From Eubacterium sp. UBA3782 (GTDB lineage Bacteria > Bacillota > Clostridia > Lachnospirales > Lachnospiraceae): 49,248 nt of DNA. The position numbers and the translations under genes are program-made. Of the stretch, positions 1-6,698 are shown one piece after another. The DNA lies in the NCBI GenBank assembly GCA_002368795.1, contig DFFG01000098.1, forward strand, positions 1 to 49,248, written 5' to 3'. The number at the start of each line of letters is the position of its first letter. Within the stretch, counting starts at the first letter, position 1. The notes beneath the pieces are model-generated. The model did not search any database, was not told where the DNA came from, and saw nothing but the letters and a program-made list of their open reading frames with translations.

Positions 1-101
1 GGGGGACACCCCGAGTGAGTTGTAGAAAATCTGGACGAGGGGATGATCCGGACGAAAAAATGTCCATTCCGGTTTAAAGCGTTCTGTTTGCAGGTATACG
101 G

Positions 102-131
102 ATGACATATAGAGGTGCATTGTGGTATAAT
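102..131 (+). promoter_or_regulatory. Promoter of the first lipoprotein gene
   Basis: ATGACA (102-107), an 18-base spacer and a perfect TATAAT (126-131) preceded by TGG, which gives an extended -10. The start codon at 185 lies about 50 nt downstream and is preceded by a GGAAGGAAGAG stretch. The first 100 bases of the window hold no gene I can support. Confidence 0.6.
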
Positions 132-184
132 CATTATGCAAGACTGTAGATCGTATTGTTGGAAGGAAGAGCGAGGTAGAAAAA

Positions 185-1198
185 ATGAAAAGTAGGATGC
201 GGATGATCGCGGCACTGGCTCTGTCTGCAATGATGGCGCTTACAGCCGCAGGATGCGGAAAGAAAGAGATACCGGCACCTGCTTCTGCGCAGTCAGAAGG
301 CGGTGAGGTAAAGGCAGCTGTGGAGGAAACAGCAGAAGCCGTATCGGAGGCACCGGAGGTTACCGAAGAGCCGACCCCTGAGCCGGAACCGGTCACGGCG
401 TCGTCTCTGGCTGCCGAGGCAGCGGCAAAGATCAAGGATGTCAATTCCTATGCCTATGGTGTTGCCATGGGGTTCGATACCGGTATTACCGTGAAGGCAG
501 AAGGTATGACAATGAGCATGGACATGGTCATGCAGATGGATATGGATTATGAGACGACCCTGGATCCATTGGCGGCCCATATGGTGGGAGAAATGACCAT
601 GCAGATGGGAGAGGGCGAAGACGGCTACTCCGAGTCGGAAAAATCTGAATTCTACATCGTGCCGGAAGATGGCAGCCTGACCAGATACAGCACGACAGAC
701 GGCGGCCTGAACTGGACAAAAGAAGCTACGAATGCAGAGGATCTTGATACCAGTGATCTTAGAGAAAACGAGGTCCTGAACAAGATCGCTGATGGTTCGA
801 TGGAGGCTGCGCTTGATGAGGAGACGACAGACTTCAACGGCCAGGAGGTCTATGTGATCCGGACGACCCTGAAGGGAGATCAGCTGGGTGATACGCTGGA
901 GGAGAGCACCGGCGGTTCCGCCGATGATATGCTTGGCGAGGATATCGACTGGTCTCAGGTGGAAGCTCCGTTGATGCTTTATATTAACAAAGAGACCGGC
1001 ATGCCGGCAGGCATGGAGATGGATCTGACCAGCCTCGGAGAGACGATGCTTACCTCTATGCTTGGCATCGATGATTCGATCGGCGATGTTACCATGGACA
1101 TGCGCAAATTTAACATAGTAGTAAGCTATTCTGATTTCGATAACATCAGCGAGATCGTTGTGCCGGAAGAGATAAAGAACATGGTCGATGCCGGATAA
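185..1198 (+). CDS. Predicted lipoprotein, LolA/LppX-like (DUF6612-type)
   Basis: A 337-residue exported protein. Residues 1-24 form a lipoprotein signal peptide: a Lys/Arg start, a hydrophobic core and a lipobox TAAGC with Cys24 as the lipidation site. A Glu/Pro/Ala-rich linker (about 28-75) follows. The rest (about 80-335) is rich in Met, Asp and Thr in an alternating beta-like pattern and ends in the acidic segment 'IVVPEEIKN'. This layout fits clostridial lipoproteins of the DUF6612 type, whose fold is thought to resemble LolA/LppX carriers; that is recalled family knowledge and not shown by a catalytic motif. The gene stands alone between its own promoter and a strong terminator. A role in binding a hydrophobic ligand or in envelope maintenance is possible but unproven. 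Confidence 0.75.
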   Translation: MKSRMRMIAALALSAMMALTAAGCGKKEIPAPASAQSEGGEVKAAVEETAEAVSEAPEVTEEPTPEPEPVTASSLAAEAAAKIKDVNSYAYGVAMGFDTGITVKAEGMTMSMDMVMQMDMDYETTLDPLAAHMVGEMTMQMGEGEDGYSESEKSEFYIVPEDGSLTRYSTTDGGLNWTKEATNAEDLDTSDLRENEVLNKIADGSMEAALDEETTDFNGQEVYVIRTTLKGDQLGDTLEESTGGSADDMLGEDIDWSQVEAPLMLYINKETGMPAGMEMDLTSLGETMLTSMLGIDDSIGDVTMDMRKFNIVVSYSDFDNISEIVVPEEIKNMVDAG

Positions 1199-1228
1199 GG
1201 CGCACAAAAAAATAGGCAAACCGAAGCG

Positions 1229-1273
1229 AAAGCAGAGCCGTGCCGGCTGTATGGTCAGGCACGGCTCTGCTTT
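1229..1273 (+). terminator. Rho-independent terminator
   Basis: A perfect 16-bp stem (1229-1244 paired with 1258-1273) with a 13-nt loop lies 30 bases past the lipoprotein stop. The A-rich 5' flank and the terminal CTTTGCTGTAT make the U-run short, but the stem is very stable. Confidence 0.8.
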
Positions 1274-1323
1274 GCTGTATACGAAATATAAAATACAAGT
1301 GCTATAATTCTGAAACAGCACCG

Positions 1324-1352
1324 TTTACAGAAGATTTTTGGCATGCTATAAT
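1324..1352 (+). promoter_or_regulatory. Promoter of the zinc-ribbon gene
   Basis: TTTACA (1324-1329), a 17-base spacer and a perfect TATAAT (1347-1352). Transcription would start near 1359, leaving a leader of more than 200 nt before the start codon at 1573. Confidence 0.75.
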
Positions 1353-1358
1353 AAGCTG

Positions 1359-1572
1359 ATTACAGTGCCGGGATTGGCGCCTTTTGTCCATCTTCGGTCC
1401 TGTATCATGCGCGGATTCGCAAAATCAGGGATCCCGGGCAGCAGCTGCATCCGGCCAAAGGGGAGCGCCGGGGCTGCAAAAAGGCCTGGATCCTGTTATC
1501 TGCAGGTGCAGCGCAGGGGAGAAACGTGTATTTGCACAGGAAGGACACATAAGGGGATAAGGGGAAACAACG
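1359..1572 (+). other. Long 5' leader of the zinc-ribbon gene
   Basis: About 214 nt lie between the predicted transcription start and the ATG at 1573. The stretch is G+C-rich with several possible short stems, for example around GATCCCGGG at 1431-1439 and GCAGGTGCAGCGC near 1503. I do not recognise a known riboswitch. The reading frame open from 1338 has no ribosome-binding site and no recognisable protein character, so I do not call it a gene. Confidence 0.35.
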
Positions 1573-2454
1573 ATGAGATGTCCGTATTGTGGTCATAACA
1601 ACTCCGGAAATGCCAGGAGATGTGAGAACTGCGGCAAGAGTTTAGAGAGAGCAAACGAAAAACGGAGGGAGCAGAGGATCCTGATCTATGCGATCCTGCT
1701 GATCATTCTGATCGCGGTCGGCGGCGTAGCTGCCATGTTTGCCGTGTCAGACGTATTAAACAGCGGAACCGCAGAGATCGATCAGCCCCAGAAGGTTACG
1801 ATCGTATCCACACCGACGCCCACACCGACAGAAGCACCGGCTGCCGACAGCTCCGCTTCATCAGAAGAAGCCGAGAGCAGCTCTGCTTCCGAAGAAAATG
1901 CAGAAGCAGAAGCGACGCCGGAGCCCACCGAAGAAGTAACACTTCCAACCGGTGCGGTCAACACGACACTGGTCGGCGAAGAGCGCAGCGCAGAGGTGGC
2001 AGAACTTGGCTACACCATGATGTATCCCATTTCTGCGGAGGCAACCTCCTATCTGTATCAGCAGGAGGTCAGCAACAGTCCCTATGTACTGTTTGACGGC
2101 CAGTACTGGTCCAGCTGGCAGGACGGCGTGGACGGCGACGGTCTGGGTGAAAACATCACCTTCACCTACGACAAGGAATATCAGGTCCGGTTCATGAAGA
2201 TCCGGCTGGGCAACTGGTACGATCCCGATGGCACAGGCTATTACTACACCAGCAACAGCCGGCCGGAGACGATCACCTTCCGCCTGGGAAGCGAAGCCTT
2301 CAAGGTGACCTTCCCGGATGAAAAGAAGGAGTTCTGGGTCGAACTCTCCCGGGATGTGCCGGCAAGCTACGTAAACCTGACGATCGACAGCGTATACAAG
2401 GGTACCGAATGGGATGATACCTGCATTAACGAGGTCGAGCTCTACGGAAAATAA
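1573..2454 (+). CDS. Zinc-ribbon membrane protein with C-terminal discoidin-like domain
   Basis: 293 residues in three parts. An N-terminal zinc ribbon has two CxxC knuckles (Cys3/Cys6 and Cys17/Cys20). A single membrane helix covers about residues 33-57. A Ser/Glu/Ala/Thr-Pro linker (about 70-130) leads to a C-terminal beta-rich domain (about 145-293) with many aromatic residues and the motif 'VYKGTEWDDTCINEVELYG'. That domain resembles the NADase-type glycan-binding (discoidin/F5-8C-like) domains that many clostridial zinc-ribbon proteins carry outside the membrane. The likely topology is a cytoplasmic ribbon and an external sugar- or wall-binding domain. The start is fixed by AGGGGATAAGGGGAAA just upstream of ATG 1573. 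The ligand is unknown. Confidence 0.75.
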   Translation: MRCPYCGHNNSGNARRCENCGKSLERANEKRREQRILIYAILLIILIAVGGVAAMFAVSDVLNSGTAEIDQPQKVTIVSTPTPTPTEAPAADSSASSEEAESSSASEENAEAEATPEPTEEVTLPTGAVNTTLVGEERSAEVAELGYTMMYPISAEATSYLYQQEVSNSPYVLFDGQYWSSWQDGVDGDGLGENITFTYDKEYQVRFMKIRLGNWYDPDGTGYYYTSNSRPETITFRLGSEAFKVTFPDEKKEFWVELSRDVPASYVNLTIDSVYKGTEWDDTCINEVELYGK

Positions 2455-2466
2455 ATAATGGCTGAC

Positions 2467-2512
2467 GGGCTGCCTGGTCTGGACCGCAAACGCGGCAAGC
2501 CGGCAGCCTTTC
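2467..2512 (+). terminator. Weak terminator-like hairpin
   Basis: GGCTGCC (2468-2474) can pair with GGCAGCC (2502-2508), followed by TTTCTG. The stem is only 7 bp with a long loop, so this is a weak candidate for ending the zinc-ribbon transcript. Confidence 0.3.
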
Positions 2513-2523
2513 TGCGTGCTAGC

Positions 2524-2680
2524 AATGAGCCATGCGTTTCCGGACGCTAACCCGTCCGCGAAAGCCTGCTTTCGAAAGGACGGAGGAGCGGTCGGAAATA
2601 TACGGCGAATGCCGCGACAGTGAGTGCCCGAAGGGCACGAACTGTCGGCATGGCTCATTTTTGATATGGCATGGCTCATT
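2524..2680 (+). repeat. Structured palindromic element, copy 1
   Basis: The left arm AATGAGCCATGC (2524-2535) is complementary to two right arms, GCATGGCTCATT at 2648-2659 and again at 2669-2680. Each right arm runs into a T-tract. Inside are the hairpin CGAAAGCCTGCTTTCG (2559-2574), the core AATGCCGCGACAGTGAGTGCC (2608-2628, 20 of its 21 bases shared with a second site at 21556), and a hairpin with the stem CGACAGT/ACTGTCG enclosing GTGCCC/GGGCAC. A second copy of the inner part lies at 21507-21600. The element sits directly upstream of the ybaK-like gene and may act as its leader or as a terminator of the preceding gene. Confidence 0.6.
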
Positions 2681-2705
2681 TTTTGAATGTATGACGGGAG
2701 GACCC

Positions 2706-3206
2706 ATGGCAAAGGAAGCAAAGACAAATGCAATGCGTATGCTGGAACGGCAGAAGATCCCCTATGAGGCCATCACCTACGAGTGTGATGAGTTTATCGA
2801 CGGCCTGCACACGGCAGAGATCACCGGTGCGCCGGTGGAGCAGTCCTTCAAGACGATCGTGACCCGCGGAAAGACCGGCCAGTATTATGTGCTGGTGGTG
2901 CCGATCGCGGAGGAGATCGATCTGAAGAAGGCGGCCAGGGCAGCGGGAGAAAAGTCGCTGGAGATGCTTCATGTCAAAGATCTGCTCCCGATCACGGGCT
3001 ACGTGCGCGGCGGCTGCAGTCCCATCGGGATGAAAAAACAGTTTCCGACGGTGCTGGATGCCTCGGCGGAACAGTATGACAGGATCTACATCAGTGGCGG
3101 GCGGATCGGCCTGACCCTCTGCCTGTCCCCGGCAGATGTATGCAAGGCCTGCAGAGGAAAATTTGCGGATATTACAGCAGAAAATACCTCTTCCATTTTT
3201 AAATAA
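2706..3206 (+). CDS. ybaK: YbaK-type Cys-tRNA(Pro)/Cys-tRNA deacylase
   Basis: 166 residues, the normal size for the YbaK/EbsC family. These proteins hydrolyse Cys mischarged on tRNA(Pro) as a trans-editing factor in the cytoplasm. Family hallmarks are the short N-terminal helix 'AMRMLERQKIPYE', the segment 'QSFKTIVTRG' holding the conserved catalytic Lys, and the glycine-rich loop 'GYVRGGCSPIGMKK'. The frame is open upstream to 2532, but ATG 2706 is chosen because GGGAGG lies at 2696-2701 and homology starts there. The upstream part is the palindromic element and would encode an implausible peptide. The gene is monocistronic or read together with the small gene that follows. Confidence 0.9.
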   Translation: MAKEAKTNAMRMLERQKIPYEAITYECDEFIDGLHTAEITGAPVEQSFKTIVTRGKTGQYYVLVVPIAEEIDLKKAARAAGEKSLEMLHVKDLLPITGYVRGGCSPIGMKKQFPTVLDASAEQYDRIYISGGRIGLTLCLSPADVCKACRGKFADITAENTSSIFK

Positions 3207-3266
3207 GAAGTGTTATCATGTGGGCGTTGTAAGGGAATTAGAAAAATTAACGGAGGATCAAGACAG

Positions 3267-3503
3267 ATGAAGATCAACAACATTTCCGATATTGATGGAT
3301 TCTTCAAGGCAGTTGACCGCTGCAAGGGACGTGTCGAGCTTGTTACTGGCGAGGGTGACAGACTGAACCTGAAGTCCAAGCTGAGCCAGTATGTTTCTCT
3401 GGCCAATATTTTTTCCGGCGGAGTAGCGATCCCCGAGCTCGAGCTGATCTGCTCTGAGAAGGAGGACATCGAGGTTCTTCTGCAGTACATGATCGACGGC
3501 TGA
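3267..3503 (+). CDS. Small conserved protein of unknown function
   Basis: 78 residues, start fixed by CGGAGG (3251-3256) eleven bases before ATG 3267. It has no signal peptide or membrane helix. It looks like a compact alpha/beta fold, with 'GFFKAVDRCKGRVELVT' at the start, 'LSQYVSLANIFSGG' in the middle and an acidic helix 'SEKEDIEVLLQYMIDG' at the end. The pattern is familiar from small Lachnospiraceae proteins that databases sometimes label 'polya polymerase' without evidence, so I give no function. A terminator follows immediately. Confidence 0.7.
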   Translation: MKINNISDIDGFFKAVDRCKGRVELVTGEGDRLNLKSKLSQYVSLANIFSGGVAIPELELICSEKEDIEVLLQYMIDG

Positions 3504-3526
3504 TCAGGAAAGACGTTGGTGTGAGA

Positions 3527-3552
3527 GACGAAGGGATCCCCTTCGTCTTTTT
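3527..3552 (+). terminator. Rho-independent terminator
   Basis: A 9-bp perfect stem GACGAAGGG/CCCTTCGTC with a 3-nt loop, followed by TTTTT, 24 bases past the stop of the small gene. Confidence 0.9.
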
Positions 3553-3628
3553 CAGCTGTCCGGAAATAGAGTCTCTGATAAGGCAGATAATCCGGTAAAA
3601 GCAGGTCCGCAATCACGGCAGTGCTGTG

Positions 3629-3657
3629 TTTACATAATTAGCAGCCTACAGTATCAA
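3629..3657 (+). promoter_or_regulatory. Candidate promoter of the COG0523 pair
   Basis: TTTACA (3629-3634), a 17-base spacer and TATCAA (3652-3657). The start codon is 120 bases further on. The A+T-rich leader also carries the small hairpin GCGCA/TGCGC near 3737. I looked for a Zur-type palindrome and did not find a convincing one. Confidence 0.4.
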
Positions 3658-3779
3658 TAATTAAGCAGTAACCATCGATTACAAAGTAACTTTTTGCAGG
3701 ATATTCAAAGGTTTTGAAATCAGGAAATGCTCCGCGCAGTTTGTGCGCAGTTCACAGTTCCTGAAGGAGGTTTACGAAC

Positions 3780-5006
3780 ATGGCAAAGATAGACATAATC
3801 TCCGGATTCCTCGGAGCAGGCAAGACAACACTCATCCGCAAGCTGCTTGGCGATGCACTTAAGGGCCAGCAGGTCGTTCTGATCGAGAACGAGTTTGGCG
3901 AGATCGGCATCGACGGCGGTTTCCTGAAGGATGCAGGCATCGAGATCCGTGAGATGAATTCCGGCTGCATCTGCTGTTCTCTGGTAGGCGATTTCGGCCA
4001 GGCCCTGAAAGAGGTCGTAGAGCAGTTCCATCCGGACCGGGTGATCATCGAGCCCTCCGGCGTTGGCAAGCTGTCCGACGTTATCAAGGCAGTCAGCCGC
4101 AATGCGGAAAGCTCTGAGCTGGAACTCAACTCCGCGGTCACAGTCGTGGATGTTACCAAGTGCAAGATGTATCTGAAAAACTTTGGTGAGTTTTTCAAAA
4201 ACCAGGTAGAGTCCGCCGGCACGATCATTCTGAGCCGTATGGACACGCCTAAGGCCACCGATGAGAAGGTTCAGGAGGCCCTGACACTGCTCCGTGAGCT
4301 CAACCCGACGGCAACGATCATCACCACACCGGTAGAGGTCCTTGGCGGCAAGAAGGTTATGGATACCATCGAAGGCGTAAAGATCGACCTTACCGCTCTT
4401 CCCGAGGATGATGAGGACGAGGATGAGCACGAGCATCATCACCACCATCACGACGATGAGGACGAGGATGAGCACGAGCATCATCACCACCATCATGACG
4501 ATGAGGACGAGGATGAGCATGAGCATCATCACCACCACCATCACGACGATGATGACGAGGATGAGCATGAGCATCATCACCACCACGACGATGATGACGA
4601 GGATGAGCACGAGCATCATCACCATGACGAGGATGAGGACGATGAGCATCATCACCATCATCATCACCACTACGACGAAAACGGCGTCTGCAGCTGCGGA
4701 CACCATCACCACCATCACCACCACGACGCGGACGAGGTCTTTACCAGCTGGGGTCGTGAGACGATCCGCCGTTACACCAAGGATGAGCTTGTGGAGATCC
4801 TGCAGGCCCTTTCCGCTGACGAGTCCTACGGCATCGTTCTCCGTGCAAAGGGCATGGTCGAGAGCCCGGACGGCAGATGGTTCTACTTTGACATGGTTCC
4901 CGAAGAGACGGAAGTTCGTGAGGGCGCTCCGGAGTACACCGGCAGGCTCTGTGTCATCGGCTCTCAGCTGAAGGAAGACAAGATCGCCGAGCTGTTCCAC
5001 GTATAA
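3780..5006 (+). CDS. COG0523 (CobW/YciC-like) GTPase with very long His/acidic domain
   Basis: A 408-residue G3E-family GTPase, a class that uses GTP hydrolysis to deliver metal ions, often zinc, to client proteins in the cytoplasm. Visible motifs: Walker A 'GFLGAGKTT' near residues 9-17, 'ENEFGEIGIDGG', the metal-binding CxCC at residues 63-66 (C-I-C-C), 'EPSGVG', and 'SRMD' in place of NKxD. Residues about 209-319 form a metal-binding insert with 49 His among Asp/Glu runs plus one 'CSCG'. A CobW C-terminal domain (about 320-408) follows. Start: ATG 3780 after GAAGGAGG. The next gene is a related P-loop protein, so the two probably serve one metal-handling task. Which metal is bound cannot be read from the sequence; zinc, nickel and cobalt are all possible. 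Confidence 0.92.
   Translation: MAKIDIISGFLGAGKTTLIRKLLGDALKGQQVVLIENEFGEIGIDGGFLKDAGIEIREMNSGCICCSLVGDFGQALKEVVEQFHPDRVIIEPSGVGKLSDVIKAVSRNAESSELELNSAVTVVDVTKCKMYLKNFGEFFKNQVESAGTIILSRMDTPKATDEKVQEALTLLRELNPTATIITTPVEVLGGKKVMDTIEGVKIDLTALPEDDEDEDEHEHHHHHHDDEDEDEHEHHHHHHDDEDEDEHEHHHHHHHDDDDEDEHEHHHHHDDDDEDEHEHHHHDEDEDDEHHHHHHHHYDENGVCSCGHHHHHHHHDADEVFTSWGRETIRRYTKDELVEILQALSADESYGIVLRAKGMVESPDGRWFYFDMVPEETEVREGAPEYTGRLCVIGSQLKEDKIAELFHV
4401..4739 (+). repeat. Tandem coding repeat for His/Asp/Glu tract
   Basis: At least five near-tandem units of about 42-48 nt encode (D/E)-rich runs followed by H-E-H(4-7). Two further runs of eight His codons follow, separated by a short stretch with 'CSCG'. 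CAT and CAC alternate irregularly, so the DNA repeat is imperfect while the protein pattern is kept. Confidence 0.9.
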
Positions 5007-5097
5007 AAAAGGCCGCAGCAAAGAATAAAAACAGCGCATCACTCCTCTCCCCGCAATGGGGCCAGGGGGATGCGGAGAAGAGAAAAGGAATCACCTT

Positions 5098-6054
5098 ATG
5101 GATCCGAATGAAATTGAAATTCCGATTTACCTGATCACCGGTTTTCTGGAAAGCGGAAAGACCTCCTTTCTGAACTTTACGATCCGGCAGGATTATTTTC
5201 AGATCGAGGCGCCTACCCTGCTCATCACTACCGAGGAGGGCGAGGAAGAATACGACAGCAGGGATCTTCTGAAATACAACACGATCCTGGAGGTCGTGGA
5301 CGATCCGGAAAACTTTACCTATGAGACGCTGCGCACGCTGCAGCGCAGACACAAGCCCGAGCGCGTGATCCTGGAGTACAACCCGCTCTGGAGCGTGGCA
5401 AAGCTGGAGGAGATGCGCATGCCGAAGGGCTGGGGCATCGTGCAGGAGATCGTCCTGGTGGATGCAGGCACCTTCCAGATCTACCAGACAAACATGAAAT
5501 CCCTGTTCGTCGAGATGTGCCGGAATGCGGACATGGTCCTGTTCAACCGTGCATCCACCGACCTGCCGCTGGCCAATTTCCGCCGCAGCATCAAGGTCGT
5601 AAATCCCGGATGTGACGTGCAGTTTGTGACCACCGACAACATGCCGGTCGATATCTTTGCCGATACGGTCCCCTACGATCTGGACCAGGATATCGTGGAG
5701 ATCGATGATGTGGACTATGGCATCTTTTTTGTGGATCTGCGCGACAATCAGGAGCGCTACGAGGGCAAGAAGGTCCGCTTCAAGGGCAAGGTCCTGAAGA
5801 GCCGGGAGGCCGGTTCGGACATCTTCATGCCGGCCCGTCCGGCCATGACCTGCTGCGCGGACGATATCCAGTATATCGGCTACCTCTGCCACAGCAAAAA
5901 CGCATCAAAGCTGGCCGAAGGCAGCTGGGTCGAGGTAACGGCCCGCATCGATTACAAGTTCGTGCCCATGGCTCAGGAGGTGGAGCCTGTTTTCCAGGCG
6001 ATCACCATCAAGGGAGCAGAAGCCCCCGCAACCGAGCTTGTTTACTTTAACTGA
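5098..6054 (+). CDS. P-loop GTPase fused to a YcgQ (DUF1980)-like domain
   Basis: 318 residues. The N-terminal two thirds resemble a G3E GTPase: Walker A 'GFLESGKTS' at residues 15-23, the DUF-like stretch 'RVILEYNPLW' where EPSG would be, and 'LFNRAS' near the usual NKxD position. The CxCC metal motif is absent. Residues about 205-318 look like the C-terminal domain of YcgQ (DUF1980/TIGR03943): 'VRFKGKV', then 'MTCCADD' at residues 250-256, then 'GSWVEVTARIDY'. In other Firmicutes, YcgQ partners the permease YcgR and is found near COG0523 genes (recalled family knowledge). Start: ATG 5098 after AAAAGGAA; an earlier in-frame ATG at 5056 has no ribosome-binding site. The gene lies 91 bases after the His-rich GTPase, so a shared transcript and metal-homeostasis role are inferred. 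Confidence 0.8.
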   Translation: MDPNEIEIPIYLITGFLESGKTSFLNFTIRQDYFQIEAPTLLITTEEGEEEYDSRDLLKYNTILEVVDDPENFTYETLRTLQRRHKPERVILEYNPLWSVAKLEEMRMPKGWGIVQEIVLVDAGTFQIYQTNMKSLFVEMCRNADMVLFNRASTDLPLANFRRSIKVVNPGCDVQFVTTDNMPVDIFADTVPYDLDQDIVEIDDVDYGIFFVDLRDNQERYEGKKVRFKGKVLKSREAGSDIFMPARPAMTCCADDIQYIGYLCHSKNASKLAEGSWVEVTARIDYKFVPMAQEVEPVFQAITIKGAEAPATELVYFN

Positions 6055-6069
6055 TCCAAAATGGCAGAT

Positions 6070-6091
6070 CTCCACCCGCATGCGGGTGGAG
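6070..6091. other. 22-nt perfect palindrome between genes
   Basis: CTCCACCCGC and its exact reverse complement GCGGGTGGAG flank a central AT. The site lies between the GTPase-YcgQ stop and pth. There is no T-run after it, so it is not a classical terminator. It may be an RNA hairpin that separates the two genes, or an operator. Confidence 0.5.
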
Positions 6092-6114
6092 TTGCCGCAC
6101 TTAAGGAGATATGG

Positions 6115-6678
6115 ATGTATCTGATCGTCGGCCTGGGCAATCCGGGCAAAAAATATGACGGGACCAAGCACAACATGGGGTTTGATGTGCTAGATGAGAT
6201 CATCGACCGCAATCACATCTCCCTTTCCGGAACGGCGATGAAGGCCATGTATGGAAAGGGCGTGGTAGGCGGACAGAAGGCTGTCCTTATCAAGCCCATG
6301 ACCTACATGAACCTGTCGGGAGAGGCAGTGGGCGAGTATGTCCGCTACTACAAGATCGACCCGGAAAATGAGCTTCTGGTCATCTATGACGATATCGATA
6401 CCGAGCCCGGCCATCTGCGCATCCGGAAAAAGGGAAGCGCGGGCGGTCACAACGGGATGAAAAACATCATCGCCCATGTGGGCACCGACAAGTTTGCAAG
6501 GATCCGTGTGGGCATCGGCGCAAAACCGGACCGCTGGGATCTGGCCGACTATGTGCTGGCACCCTTTCCAAAGGAGGTCCGTGCCGATGTCGATGATGCC
6601 ATCCACCGGGCGGCCCAGGCGGCGGAGATGATCGCCGAGGGCGATATCGAGAAGGCAATGAACCTCTACAACGGATAG
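6115..6678 (+). CDS. pth: Peptidyl-tRNA hydrolase
   Basis: 187 residues, the usual size for bacterial Pth, which frees tRNA from prematurely released peptidyl-tRNA. Catalytic signature residues are all present: 'GNPG' at 8-11, His19 in 'KHNMGFD' (the general base), the Asn of 'YMNLSG', 'YDDIDT' and 'GGHNGMK'. The frame is open from 6061, but ATG 6115 follows AAGGAG (6103-6108) and begins with the family start 'MYLIVGLGNPG'. It is followed 20 bases later by mfd, an order conserved in Clostridia. Confidence 0.97.
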   Translation: MYLIVGLGNPGKKYDGTKHNMGFDVLDEIIDRNHISLSGTAMKAMYGKGVVGGQKAVLIKPMTYMNLSGEAVGEYVRYYKIDPENELLVIYDDIDTEPGHLRIRKKGSAGGHNGMKNIIAHVGTDKFARIRVGIGAKPDRWDLADYVLAPFPKEVRADVDDAIHRAAQAAEMIAEGDIEKAMNLYNG

Positions 6679-6698
6679 ACAAAAAAGGAAATCACAGC

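Noticed and set aside
293..1321. Long minus-strand open frame opposite the first lipoprotein
   Set aside because: Shadow frame. Composition rich in His, Cys and Arg, no ribosome-binding site, and the plus-strand gene has promoter, signal peptide and terminator.
1338..1598. 86-codon plus-strand frame in the leader of the zinc-ribbon gene
   Set aside because: It overlaps the predicted -10 region and the next gene, lacks a ribosome-binding site and has no protein-like pattern.
2524..2680. Insertion sequence remnant
   Set aside because: Inverted ends are present but there is no transposase fragment and no visible target duplication; a structured repeat is a better description.
3553..3779. Zur or Fur box upstream of the COG0523 pair
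   Set aside because: A+T-rich stretches are present, but none forms the expected long palindrome.
4401..4739. CRISPR-like or microsatellite repeat
   Set aside because: The repeat is in frame, keeps the amino-acid pattern with varying codons and lies inside a good GTPase gene.
4408..4971. Plus-strand frame of Met/Thr/Ile repeats inside the His-rich GTPase
   Set aside because: Out-of-frame reading of the His/acidic repeats, no ribosome-binding site.
3720..5042. 440-codon minus-strand frame with long Val/Met/Leu runs
   Set aside because: It is the complement of the His/Asp codon repeats, which creates an apparent hydrophobic protein. The plus-strand GTPase has all family motifs.
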